In this document: positions 30,852 through 39,395 of the stretch, one piece after another
Numbering within the stretch: the stretch's first letter is position 1
Layout: each line of letters starts with the position of its first letter
DNA from: an uncultured Eubacteriales bacterium
GTDB lineage: Bacteria; Bacillota; Clostridia; Oscillospirales; Oscillospiraceae
Reading direction: 5' to 3'
Length of the DNA stretch: 64,000 nucleotides
Assembly: GCA_900316205.1 (NCBI GenBank)
Contig: ONBX01000036.1
Coordinates: 1 to 64,000 of the forward strand
The notes under the pieces: model-generated
Databases searched by the model: none
Told to the model about the DNA's origin: nothing
The model's input: the letters and a program-made list of their open reading frames with translations, nothing else
Program-made: the position numbers and the translations under genes

Positions 30852-33119
30852 ATGAGAAGCAATGAAAAGTTTTCCCAGCGGGCGGAGACCGCCATCGAAA
30901 AGGCCCGGCTCAGTGCCCGGGACCTTGGCCACAGCAGCGTGGGCACGGAGCATCTGCTGCTGGGCATCCTGACGGAAAGCGAGGGCCTTGGCGCCCGGAT
31001 CCTGCTGCGGCGGGGGCTGCAGGCGGAGCGGCTGCGGCAGGCGGTGCGGGAGATGGACGGCGCTGGCTTCCCCGGCGGGCCGGTGCTGGGTCTCACCGAA
31101 AACGCCCGCAAGGCGGTGGAGACTGCCGCCGCCGAAGCCGAGCAGCTGCGTCAGGGCTTTATCGGCACGGAGCATCTGCTGTTGGGCATCCTGCGCCAGC
31201 CGGACTGCGGCGGCGCCCGGATCCTTCGGGGCCAGGGCGCGGAACTGAACGACATCTATACCGACATTGCCGCCATCTTCGGCCACCCGGTCTCCGGGGA
31301 CCGGCAGCAGCTGGGCACCGCCAAAAGCGTCCGCCGGGCGGACACCCGGGTGTTGGACCAGTACAGCCGGGATCTGACCGCCCTGGCCGCCGCGGGAGAG
31401 CTGGACCCGGTGGTGAGCCGGGGGGACGAGATCCGCCGGGCAGCCCAGATCCTCTCCCGCCGCAGCAAGAATAACCCGGTGCTCATCGGAGAGCCCGGGG
31501 TGGGCAAAACCGCCGTGGCCGAGGGCCTGGCCCTCCGGGTAGCCCGGGGAGAAGCGCCGGAGAGCCTGCGCAGAAAGCGGATCGTTTCCCTGGACGTTCC
31601 CGCCATGCTGGCCGGGACGAAGTATCGGGGGGATTTTGAGGAGCGGGTGAAGTCCGTTTTGAAGGACGTGAAGCGGGCGGGGGATGTGATCCTCTTCATT
31701 GACGAGCTGCACACCATCATCGGTGCGGGCAGCGCCGAGGGCTCCATCGACGCGGCCAACATCCTCAAGCCCGCCCTGGGTCGGGGCGAGGTGCAGATCA
31801 TCGGGGCCACCACCCCGGAGGAGTACCGCCGCCACATCGAAAAGGACGCCGCCCTGGAGCGGCGCTTCCAGCCGGTGAACGTGCCGGAGCCGGGGCGGGA
31901 GCAGACGCTGAGCATGCTGCGCTCCCTGCGGCCGGGGCTGGAAAAGCACCACGGCGTCCACATCCGGGAGGAGGCCCTGGAGGCGGCCTATACCCTCTCC
32001 CGCCGCTATATCCACGACCGCTTCCTGCCGGACAAGGCCATCGACCTGCTGGACGAGGCCGCGGCGGGTCTGCGCCTGGGGGAGGGTCCCGGCGGTCTCA
32101 CGGTGGGCCCCGGCGAGGTGGCCGGGGTGGTCTCTCTCTGGACCGGGATCCCGGTGACGGGGCTGAGCGAGGACGAGAGCGCCGCCCTCCGGGACCTGGA
32201 GGAAAAGCTCAAAAGCCGCATCATCGGCCAGGACGAGGCGGTGTCCGCCGTGGCAAGGGCCATCCGCCGCAGCCGGGTGGGCCTGCGGGATCCACGCCGG
32301 CCGGTGGGGAGCTTCCTGTTCCTGGGCCCCAGCGGCGTGGGCAAGACCGAGCTCTGCCGCGCCCTGGCCGCCGCCGTCTACCGGGACGAGGGCGCCATCG
32401 TGCGCATCGACATGTCCGAGTATATGGAAAAGCACGCCGTGAGCCGGCTCATCGGCTCGCCCCCGGGCTACGTGGGCTATGAGGACGGGGGCCAGCTCAC
32501 GGAGAAGGTTCGCCGCAAGCCCTGGTGCGTGGTGCTCTTCGACGAGATCGAAAAGGCCCACGAGGACGTGTGGAGCCTGCTGCTGCAGATCATGGACGAG
32601 GGGCGGCTCACCGATTCCATGGGCCGTACCGTGGATTTTCGCAACACCGTCATCGTCATGACCTCCAACGTGGGGGCCAAGGCCATCCTGGCGGGCCGGG
32701 CGCCTCTGGGTTTCGGCACCGGCCCCGCCGGGAGCGAGGAGGAGATGCGCCGCCAGGTGATGGAGGAGCTGCGGGGAACCTTCCGGCCGGAGTTTCTCAA
32801 CCGGGTGGACGAGACCATCGTCTTCCACCGGCTGGAGGAGGACGACCTGCTGCGCATCACAGAAAACCTCCTGGCAGAGCTGCGGCAGCGCTTTGAGACT
32901 CTGGGCATCCGCCTGGAGCTGCCGGAGGAGACAAAGCGCGCCCTGACCCAAAAGGCCGCGGCGGAGCACGCCGGGGCCCGGCCTCTCCGCCGCCTGCTGC
33001 AGCGGGAGCTGGAGGACCGGGCCGCCGAGCTGCTGCTCCGGGGCGAGGCCCAGGCGGGGGATACGCTGGTCGCCCGGGAAGCAGACGGAGAGATTCGACT
33101 GGAGGTCAAGCGGCCGTAG
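30852..33119 (+). CDS. clpC: ClpC-type AAA+ unfoldase lacking the middle (M) domain
   Basis: 755 residues. N-terminal double Clp-N repeat ('SSVGTEHLLLGIL', 'FIGTEHLLLGIL'), D1 Walker A GEPGVGKT and B LFIDE, D2 Walker A GPSGVGKT and B LFDEIEK, and a ClpP-docking-type loop 'PLGFG'. Between D1 and D2 the text passes straight from 'LLDEAAAGLRLGEG' to 'VAGVVSLWTGIPV': the coiled-coil M domain with its UVR-like stretch, which in ClpC binds MecA/McsB, is absent. ATG 30,852 has GGAGG six bases upstream; ATG 30,777 is weaker. No ctsR-mcsA-mcsB precedes it. Confidence 0.88.
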   Translation: MRSNEKFSQRAETAIEKARLSARDLGHSSVGTEHLLLGILTESEGLGARILLRRGLQAERLRQAVREMDGAGFPGGPVLGLTENARKAVETAAAEAEQLRQGFIGTEHLLLGILRQPDCGGARILRGQGAELNDIYTDIAAIFGHPVSGDRQQLGTAKSVRRADTRVLDQYSRDLTALAAAGELDPVVSRGDEIRRAAQILSRRSKNNPVLIGEPGVGKTAVAEGLALRVARGEAPESLRRKRIVSLDVPAMLAGTKYRGDFEERVKSVLKDVKRAGDVILFIDELHTIIGAGSAEGSIDAANILKPALGRGEVQIIGATTPEEYRRHIEKDAALERRFQPVNVPEPGREQTLSMLRSLRPGLEKHHGVHIREEALEAAYTLSRRYIHDRFLPDKAIDLLDEAAAGLRLGEGPGGLTVGPGEVAGVVSLWTGIPVTGLSEDESAALRDLEEKLKSRIIGQDEAVSAVARAIRRSRVGLRDPRRPVGSFLFLGPSGVGKTELCRALAAAVYRDEGAIVRIDMSEYMEKHAVSRLIGSPPGYVGYEDGGQLTEKVRRKPWCVVLFDEIEKAHEDVWSLLLQIMDEGRLTDSMGRTVDFRNTVIVMTSNVGAKAILAGRAPLGFGTGPAGSEEEMRRQVMEELRGTFRPEFLNRVDETIVFHRLEEDDLLRITENLLAELRQRFETLGIRLELPEETKRALTQKAAAEHAGARPLRRLLQRELEDRAAELLLRGEAQAGDTLVAREADGEIRLEVKRP

Positions 33120-33830
33120 GGACGAGCATCGCTCGTCCGCCCCGTATCCCGTATGGCGCAGCTGGCCGTCGAGGACGCCGGCCCGAATTGGGCTCCCCTG
33201 CAAGGGGAGCTGTCACGGCGGCTTGCCGCTGTGACTGAGGGGTTTGACCCTTCTGCCCCGGTGTGCCGCCGAGCAATGCCCGGCGCTGCGGGGCGCGCTC
33301 TCCTCAAGGAGAAGGCGGAAGCGGGCGGCTGATAGCCGCCCCTACGCGGGAAGACTCCCTCCGTCATCCGGCGGGCGTGACACGCCGGATGCCACCTCCC
33401 TCGGAGAGGGAGGCAATAGCGGACAGCCAATGGCCGTCCCTACGCGGGAAGACTCCCTCCGTCATCCGGCGGGCGTGACACGCCGGCTGCCACCTCCCTC
33501 GGAGAGGGAGGCAATAGCGGACAGCCAATGGCCGTCCCTACGGGCCGGGACGGGACCAGGCTGTCATCCTGAGGAAGCGAAGCCGACGAAGGATCTCGGC
33601 GGCGCCGGGCAGGAACCCTGCGGTAAATGGGAGACAACCCCTCCGTCATCCGCCTTGCGGGGGAAGGCGGATGACACCTCCCCTTGCACAGGGGAGGTGT
33701 TTCTTCCGTCGCGTAACTCTCTTCTCTTTTCCCTCTTCTCTCTTCTCTCTTCTCTCTTCTCTCTTCCCTCTTCCCTCTTCCCTCTTCCCTTCCTTTTCCT
33801 CCCCCAAAAACCAAAAACTAAAAACTATTC
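33120..33830. repeat. Repeat-rich intergenic region with a 98-bp tandem duplication
   Basis: About 700 bp without a gene. A 98-bp unit starting AAGACTCCCTCCGTCATCCG is repeated at 33,351 and 33,449. Further palindromes (CTCCCCTGCAAGGGGAG, GCACGAGCATCGCTCGTCC-like) and a CTGTCATCCTGAGGAAGCG module are scattered through it. It closes with a CTCTTCCCTCTTCC low-complexity run (33,720-33,795). Confidence 0.8.
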
Positions 33831-33833
33831 CAC

Positions 33834-33862
33834 TTGACATAACACCGCGAAAAGGCTAAAAT
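33834..33862 (+). promoter_or_regulatory. Promoter of rny
   Basis: TTGACA (33,834-33,839), 17-bp spacer, TAAAAT (33,857-33,862). A leader of about 200 bases follows, with a GGAAGGC/GCCTTCC hairpin near 33,985-34,010. Confidence 0.85.
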
Positions 33863-34070
33863 AAATCGGATAATATTGGAGGGGTTGGTTTTCGCACCCG
33901 CGGAGCCATGGGGAGCCCCTCTGGATATTCGTTTCAATTTCGACGGATGCGCTTGATGGTCCGTCTTGCTTTAGATTTTACAAGGAAGGCCGGTTTTCCC
34001 CCGCCTTCCCCATAATGACGAAGCTAAACCACCGCAAAATTCTGAAAGAATGGAGGTGTGTTTACTTACG

Positions 34071-35609
34071 ATGCCGTTTGTTTTCATTTTGATCGGCCTT
34101 GTGGTCGGCGCCGGCGCGGCTGCCGCCTTCTTTATCCTGCGGGAAAAGAACGCGGAGCGGAACCTGGCCAACGCCGAGGAAGAGGCCCGTCAGATCCTGA
34201 ATGATGCAATCAAGAGTGCCGAGAGCAAGAAGAGAGAAGCTCTCGTAGAGGCAAAGGAAGAAATACACAGACGCCGCTCCGAGTATGAGCGGGAAGAAAA
34301 GCAGCGCCGGGCAGAGGTGCAGAAGCAGGAGCGCCGCCTTCAGCAGAAGGAGGAGACCCTGGACCGCAAGACCGACGCCCTGGAGAAGAAGAGCGACACC
34401 CTGTCCAACAAGATCGCCGCTGTGGAGGCCCAGCAGGCCGAAGTGGCGCTGATCAAGAAGAGCCAGCTGGAAATGCTGGAAAAGATCTCCGGCTTTACCG
34501 TGGAAGAGGCCAAGGCCTACATCATCGCCAACGTCAAGGACGATGTGACCCACGAGATGGCCGTGAAGGTCAAGGAGATCGAGGCCCAGTTCAAGGATGA
34601 GGCCGACGAGCGCGCCCGCGAGATCATTGCCACCGCCATCCAGCGCTGCGCCGCCGACCATACCAGCGAGATCACCGTCTCCGTCGTCCCCCTCCCCAAC
34701 GACGAGATGAAGGGCCGCATCATCGGCCGCGAAGGCCGCAACATCCGCAGCATCGAGACCCTCACCGGCTGCGACCTGATCATCGACGATACCCCCGAGG
34801 CCATCACCGTCTCCAGCTTTGACCCGGTTCGCCGTGAGGTGGCCCGCCTGGCTCTGGAGAAGCTGATCCAGGACGGGCGCATCCACCCGGCCCGCATCGA
34901 GGAAATGGTCGCCAAGGCCCAGCGCGAGGTCAATGCCACCATCAAGGCCGAGGGCGAGCGCGCCGTGTTCGAGACCAACATCCACGGCCTGAACCCGGAG
35001 ATCATCAAGCTCCTGGGCCGCATGCGCTACCGCACCAGCTACGGCCAGAACGTGCTGAACCACTCCATCGAAGTGTCCCACATCGCGGGCCTCATGGCCG
35101 CCGAGCTGGGCGTGGACGTGAACACCGCCAAGCGCGCAGGTCTGCTGCACGATATCGGCAAGGCCATCGACCACGAGGTGGAAGGCAGCCATGTCACCAT
35201 CGGCGTGGACCTGGCCCGCAAGTACAAGGAATCCGACGCCGTCATCCACGCCATCGAGGCCCACCACAACGACGTGGAGCCCCGCACCGTGGTGGCCTGC
35301 CTGGTCCAGGCGGCGGACGCCATCTCCGCTTCCCGCCCCGGCGCCCGGCGCGAGAACATCGAAAACTACGTCAAGCGTCTGGAAAAGCTGGAGGAGGTCT
35401 CCAAGAGCTTCCCCGGCATCGCCAGTTCCTATGCCATCCAGGCCGGTCGGGAGATCCGCATCATGGTCAAGCCCGACGAGGTCAGCGAGGATCAGATGGT
35501 CCTCCTGGCCCGGGATATCGCCAAAAAGATCGAGGACGAGCTCACCTACCCCGGCCAGATCAAGGTCCATGTCCTCCGCGAGACCAAGGCTGTGGACTAC
35601 GCCAAGTAA
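34071..35609 (+). CDS. rny: Ribonuclease Y
   Basis: 512 residues: N-terminal membrane helix, long charged coiled coil (about 25-190), KH domain '[16 protein letters not shown]', and the HD domain with '[13 protein letters not shown]' as catalytic His-Asp. This membrane-tethered endoribonuclease starts mRNA decay in Firmicutes. ATG 34,071 gives the family start, although GGAGGTG lies 12 bases upstream; no better start is in frame. It ends at a strong terminator. Confidence 0.96.
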   Translation: MPFVFILIGLVVGAGAAAAFFILREKNAERNLANAEEEARQILNDAIKSAESKKREALVEAKEEIHRRRSEYEREEKQRRAEVQKQERRLQQKEETLDRKTDALEKKSDTLSNKIAAVEAQQAEVALIKKSQLEMLEKISGFTVEEAKAYIIANVKDDVTHEMAVKVKEIEAQFKDEADERAREIIATAIQRCAADHTSEITVSVVPLPNDEMKGRIIGREGRNIRSIETLTGCDLIIDDTPEAITVSSFDPVRREVARLALEKLIQDGRIHPARIEEMVAKAQREVNATIKAEGERAVFETNIHGLNPEIIKLLGRMRYRTSYGQNVLNHSIEVSHIAGLMAAELGVDVNTAKRAGLLHDIGKAIDHEVEGSHVTIGVDLARKYKESDAVIHAIEAHHNDVEPRTVVACLVQAADAISASRPGARRENIENYVKRLEKLEEVSKSFPGIASSYAIQAGREIRIMVKPDEVSEDQMVLLARDIAKKIEDELTYPGQIKVHVLRETKAVDYAK

Positions 35610-35614
35610 AAACG

Positions 35615-35646
35615 AAAACCCGAAAGCAAAAGCTTTCGGGTTTTTT
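35615..35646 (+). terminator. Terminator of rny
   Basis: AAAACCCGAAAGC-aaaa-GCTTTCGGGTTTT continuing to six T. Confidence 0.95.
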
Positions 35647-35649
35647 ACA

Positions 35650-35935
35650 GTTTTGAGTTTTCAGTTTTGAGCTTTGAGAAAAGGTATTCCGCTTCTCCCA
35701 CCCGGGCGGCTTTTGCCGCCCGCTCTTGCTTCCCCCTCGGGGGGAAGTGCCCCGAAGGGGCGATAGGGGTGTCTCTCCCCCCACAGGGGCGGCGGGAAAG
35801 CGTGTCACAGCGCCGCGTGGACATGTTGCCGCCAGCGTGCGGATTCTGTTCTCTCTCCCTCATCCGTCACGGCGCTTGCGGGAGACGCGCCGCGACACCT
35901 TCCCCCGCTGGGGGAAGGACATGAGGGAGGGCAAT
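35650..35935. repeat. Intergenic palindromic repeats (inverted copy of the 48-50 kb family)
   Basis: It contains CTTCCCCCTCGGGGGGAAG, GCCCCGAAGGGGC and 'GATAGGGGTG', which is the reverse complement of the repeat unit found four times at 47.6-49.9 kb. A CTTCCCCCGCTGGGGGAAGG palindrome closes the region. No gene seen. Confidence 0.8.
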
Positions 35936-35938
35936 TGC

Positions 35939-36772
35939 TCAGAGTCCCAGCATCTTCATATACGCGGGCAGGGCGGCCTCGAATTTCACGCCATACCAGT
36001 GGCTGGGGTCGGCCCGGGTGATCTCAATGCACTTTACGGTGTAGTCCGCGGCGATGACGGCGGCGTCATAGGCGTTTTTGCCGTTCAGGAGCGCGCCCAC
36101 GAAGGCGGCGGCGTACACGTCCCCGGTGCCGTGGCTGCCGGGAGAGAGCTTCCGGTGCTCGTAGTAGCGCCTCTGCCCCTTCTCCTGCACCAGGACCCCG
36201 GTGCGCTCCGGCGCATAGCCCACGCCGGTGAGGACGACGGTCTTCGCCCCGGCAGCGGTCAGCCTATTCAGCAGCTCTGAGATATAGCCTTCGTCATAGT
36301 CCTCCCGGTAGTCCATGCCCGTGAGGAAGCAGGCCTCGGTGATGTTTGGCAGGATGATGTCCGCCGAGAAGGCCAGGGTCTTCATGGCCTCCACATAGGC
36401 CCCATCAAAGGCTGGGTAAAGCTTGCCGTTATCCGCCATGGCCGGGTCCACAATGGCAAGAGCCCCGGGGGCGGAGAGGCGAGCGATCAGGTCCCGCACC
36501 ATGCCGATCTGCTGGGTGCTGCCCAGATACCCGGTGTACACCGCCTCAAAGGCGATCTTCTCCTTCTCCCAGTGGGCGGTGATGGCGGGGATGTCCTCCG
36601 TCAGGTCCCGGACGGTGTAGCCGGTGAAGCCCGCTGTGTGGGTGCTCAGCACCGCCGAGGGGAGGATGCAGGTCTCCTGTCCGGCGGCGGAGAGGATGGG
36701 CAGGGCCACCGTCAGGGAGCACTGGCCCACACAGGAGATGTCCTGGATGGTGAGGATTTTATGATAAGCCAT
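35939..36772 (-). CDS. pdxY: Pyridoxal/pyridoxine kinase
   Basis: 277 residues of the ribokinase-like pyridoxal kinase family: 'QDISCVGQCSLTVALPILSA' at the N-terminus and the catalytic segment GSHGTGDVYAAAFVGA near the C-terminus. It phosphorylates pyridoxal, pyridoxine or pyridoxamine in PLP salvage. It is transcribed divergently from a MocR-type PLP-binding regulator across a 106-bp region with direct repeats, the arrangement expected for PdxR-like control. Confidence 0.9.
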   Translation of the reverse strand: MAYHKILTIQDISCVGQCSLTVALPILSAAGQETCILPSAVLSTHTAGFTGYTVRDLTEDIPAITAHWEKEKIAFEAVYTGYLGSTQQIGMVRDLIARLSAPGALAIVDPAMADNGKLYPAFDGAYVEAMKTLAFSADIILPNITEACFLTGMDYREDYDEGYISELLNRLTAAGAKTVVLTGVGYAPERTGVLVQEKGQRRYYEHRKLSPGSHGTGDVYAAAFVGALLNGKNAYDAAVIAADYTVKCIEITRADPSHWYGVKFEAALPAYMKMLGL

Positions 36773-36784
36773 GGAAAAGCCTCC

Positions 36785-36868
36785 TTGACATTTGATCTGC
36801 TTCCATTATAATCAGATTTGGACTTATTTCTATCGCCAGTTTGATGCAAAATTATAAGGTCAGATTTG
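36785..36868. promoter_or_regulatory. Divergent promoter region with MocR-type direct repeats
   Basis: Plus strand: TTGACA (36,785-36,790), 16-bp spacer, TATAAT (36,807-36,812). ATTATAA followed by TCAGATTTG occurs twice (TCAGATTTG at 36,812-36,820 and 36,860-36,868), spaced 48 bp. MocR/PdxR regulators bind direct repeats like these, so this is a likely operator for both genes. Confidence 0.65.
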
Positions 36869-36878
36869 AGATCATGCT

Positions 36879-37958
36879 ATGAATTATCACATTGAAAAGC
36901 GCTGCGGCGAGAGCGCCTATCTGCAGCTCTACCGCCAGCTGCGGCAGGACATCGTCTCCGGTGCCCTGCCCACAGGCGCCAAGCTCCCCTCCAAGCGCAG
37001 CTTTGCCGAGGAGCTGGGCCTGAGCGTGATCACGGTGGAGCACGCCCTGGCCCTGCTCACGGACGAGGGCTATCTCCTGGCCCGGCCCCGCAGCGGCTAT
37101 TACGTCGCCTTCGGCGGCGCCTCCCCGGCGGCGGTGCCGCCGCGCCGGGCGCAGCTGGAGGAAATGCGGGCGGGAGAGGGCGCGCCGGCGGACTTTCCCT
37201 TCTCCCTCTGGGCACGCACCATGCGCGCCGTCCTCTCCGACTATGACAGGCATATCCTGGACCGCTGTCCCAGCAAGGGCTGCCTCCCGCTGCGGGAAGC
37301 CCTTGCCGCCTGGCTGAGCCGCAGCCGCTCCCTACCGGTGGACCCGGAGCAGATCGTGGTGGGCGCCGGGGCGGAGTATCTCTACGGACTCATCGTGCAG
37401 CTGCTGGGCCGGGCGCGGTCCTTTGCCCTGGAGGATCCCTGCTATGAACAGATCCAAAGGGTCTACGAGGCCAACGGCGCCCGCTGCCGACCCCTCCCCA
37501 TGGGAGAGGACGGCATCGAAAGCGCCGCCCTTGCCGGCTGTGAGGCCGGGGTGCTGCACGTGACCCCCTATCACAGCTACCCCAGCGGCGTCACCGCCTC
37601 CGCCGCCAAGCGGCACGAGTATGTGTCCTGGGCAAGGGAGCGGGACAGCCTCATCGTGGAGGACGACTATGACGCCGCCTTTGCCTCCCCCACCCGGCGG
37701 ATCCAGACCATCTGTTCCCTGGACCCGGACCGGGGCATCTATCTGAACACCTTTTCCAAGCTCCTGGCTCCCTCGGTGCGCACCGGCTTTCTGGTGCTGC
37801 CGCAGCGGCTGCTGGAGGACTACCGGGCGAAGCTGGATTCCTTCTCCTGCACGGTGCCGGTCTTTGACCAGTTGGTGCTGGCGGAATTCATCAACGCCGG
37901 ACACATGGAACGCTATATCAGCCGCCGAAGGCGGAATCAACGGAGAACGGAGGAATAA
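36879..37958 (+). CDS. MocR/PdxR-like GntR-aminotransferase regulator, C-terminally truncated
   Basis: 359 residues: GntR winged helix (about 5-78, 'LPSKRSFAEELGLSVITVEH') and an aminotransferase-I-like domain with the PLP lysine in 'NTFSKLLAPSVRTGF'. Full-length MocR proteins are usually 450-500 residues; after 'NAGHMERYISRRRRNQ' this one stops, losing the small C-terminal subdomain. The stop is only two bases before the next gene, so a deletion may have joined them. It probably senses PLP and controls the pyridoxal kinase; truncation could alter that. Confidence 0.82.
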   Translation: MNYHIEKRCGESAYLQLYRQLRQDIVSGALPTGAKLPSKRSFAEELGLSVITVEHALALLTDEGYLLARPRSGYYVAFGGASPAAVPPRRAQLEEMRAGEGAPADFPFSLWARTMRAVLSDYDRHILDRCPSKGCLPLREALAAWLSRSRSLPVDPEQIVVGAGAEYLYGLIVQLLGRARSFALEDPCYEQIQRVYEANGARCRPLPMGEDGIESAALAGCEAGVLHVTPYHSYPSGVTASAAKRHEYVSWARERDSLIVEDDYDAAFASPTRRIQTICSLDPDRGIYLNTFSKLLAPSVRTGFLVLPQRLLEDYRAKLDSFSCTVPVFDQLVLAEFINAGHMERYISRRRRNQRRTEE

Positions 37959-37960
37959 AC

Positions 37961-38986
37961 ATGCTCTATTATCTCAGCGACTACACCGAGGGGGCCCACC
38001 CCCGTATCCTGGAGCGGCTGCAGGAAAGCAATCTTGTCTCCCAGCCCGGCTATGGGGAGGACTGCTTCTGCGCCGCCGCCCGGGAGAAGATCCGCGCCGC
38101 CTGCCGGAAGCCTGCGGCTGACGTGTATTTTCTGGTTGGCGGCACCCAGTGCAACGCCGTGACCATTGCTTCCCTGCTGCAGCGCTGGGAGGCCGTCATC
38201 GCCGCCGACACCGGCCACATCAACGTCCATGAGGCGGGAGCCGTTGAGTTTACCGGCCACAAGGTCATCGCCCTGCCCCAGCAGGGCGGAAAGCTGGCCG
38301 CCGAAACCGTTCGGGACTACTGCGCCGGCTTCTATGCCAACGAGACCCGCGACCACATGCCCTTTCCCGGCATGGTGTACGTTTCCCAGCCCACGGAATT
38401 GGGCACCTTGTACAGCAAGGCGGAGCTGGAGGCCCTCCACGCCGTCTGCGGGGAATACGGCCTGCGCCTTTTCGTGGACGGGGCAAGGCTGGGCTACGGG
38501 CTCATGAGCCCGGATTGCGACATGACGCTGCCGGAGCTCTGCGAGCTCTGCGATGTGTTTTACATCGGCGGCACCAAGGTGGGCGCCCTCTGCGGCGAGG
38601 CCCTGGTCTTCCCCAAGGGGGACATGCCGAAGCACATGGCCACCCTGGTCAAGCAGCAGGGCGCCATGCTGGCCAAAGGGCGGCTCCTGGGGGTGCAGTT
38701 TGACACTCTCTTTACCGACGATCTGTATTTCAAGATCAGCCGCCACGCCATTGAGCTTGCCATGAAGCTGAAGGCCGCTTTCGTGGAGAAGGGCTATCCC
38801 CTCTTTGCCGACTCCCCCACCAACCAACAGTTTCCCATCCTGACGAAGGCGCAGGAGGAGAAGCTGCGGCAGTACGCCGCCTTTGAGACCTGGGAGCCCC
38901 TGCCCGACGGGCGGAAGGCGGTGCGCTTCGTCACCAGCTGGGCCACCCGGGAGGAGGACGTGGACGCCCTGATCGCCGTACTGTAA
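37961..38986 (+). CDS. Low-specificity L-threonine aldolase (beta-eliminating lyase family)
   Basis: 341 residues of fold type I PLP enzyme: 'SDYTEGAHPRILERLQ' at the N-terminus, 'HINVHEAGAVEFTGHKVI', 'LFVDGARLGYGL' with the PLP-binding Asp, and the Schiff-base lysine in 'FYIGGTKVGALCGE'. It cleaves L-threonine or allo-threonine to glycine and acetaldehyde. It starts three bases after the MocR stop with ACGGAGGAATAAAC upstream. A PLP enzyme beside PLP salvage and a PLP sensor is coherent. Confidence 0.88.
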   Translation: MLYYLSDYTEGAHPRILERLQESNLVSQPGYGEDCFCAAAREKIRAACRKPAADVYFLVGGTQCNAVTIASLLQRWEAVIAADTGHINVHEAGAVEFTGHKVIALPQQGGKLAAETVRDYCAGFYANETRDHMPFPGMVYVSQPTELGTLYSKAELEALHAVCGEYGLRLFVDGARLGYGLMSPDCDMTLPELCELCDVFYIGGTKVGALCGEALVFPKGDMPKHMATLVKQQGAMLAKGRLLGVQFDTLFTDDLYFKISRHAIELAMKLKAAFVEKGYPLFADSPTNQQFPILTKAQEEKLRQYAAFETWEPLPDGRKAVRFVTSWATREEDVDALIAVL

Positions 38987-38989
38987 AGA

Positions 38990-39192
38990 ATAGTGAAGAG
39001 TGAAGAGTTGAGGTGTCCGCTTCGCGGACGGATCGAAAGGATCTGTCTTTGAGGCGGACGCCTCTTTTCTGCGCTTTCCTTGTCGGCAAAAGAAGAAAGG
39101 CATCGTCTCCGGAGATGCATTTCCATCATCGCCGCAGGCGATACCATATCTCTTCACTCTTCACTCTTCACTCTTCACTTTTCACTGTTCAC
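38990..39192. repeat. MITE-like repeat with purine and pyrimidine arms, copy A
   Basis: Left arm AATAGTGAAGAGTGAAGAG, then TGTCCGCTTCGCGGACGG, a middle segment, ATCATCGCCGCAGGCGATACC, and right arm CTCTTCACTCTTCACTCTTC complementary to the left arm. A homologous copy is at 43,323-43,511. Confidence 0.85.
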
Positions 39193-39281
39193 CATGCACT
39201 CCTCTCTCTTCAATTTTTCCAAATTTGCTTTCTCGTTCCCTCTGTTTTTTTCGTCCTTTCCACAAATCTTTTTCAGCGCTC

Positions 39282-39310
39282 TTGACATCATTACGTTAGG
39301 GAATTATAGT
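39282..39310 (+). promoter_or_regulatory. Promoter of the DUF819 gene
   Basis: TTGACA (39,282-39,287), 17-bp spacer, TATAGT (39,305-39,310). Confidence 0.8.
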
Positions 39311-39395
39311 GGTATACAAGTTCACAGTTTGTTCTTTTTTCCCCCGGGTGGGGCTGTCCGGCAAAAACGGCGACTATGAGAAAGAGAGGGATCTT

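Noticed and set aside
30576-33203. Long minus-strand open frame opposite clpC
   Set aside because: Antisense shadow of a well-supported ClpC gene; no recognisable domain.
32006-33430. tRNA or small RNA genes in the repeat-rich gaps
   Set aside because: I looked for cloverleaf features with GGTTCRA-type T-loops and CCA ends and found none; the folds are simple palindromes.
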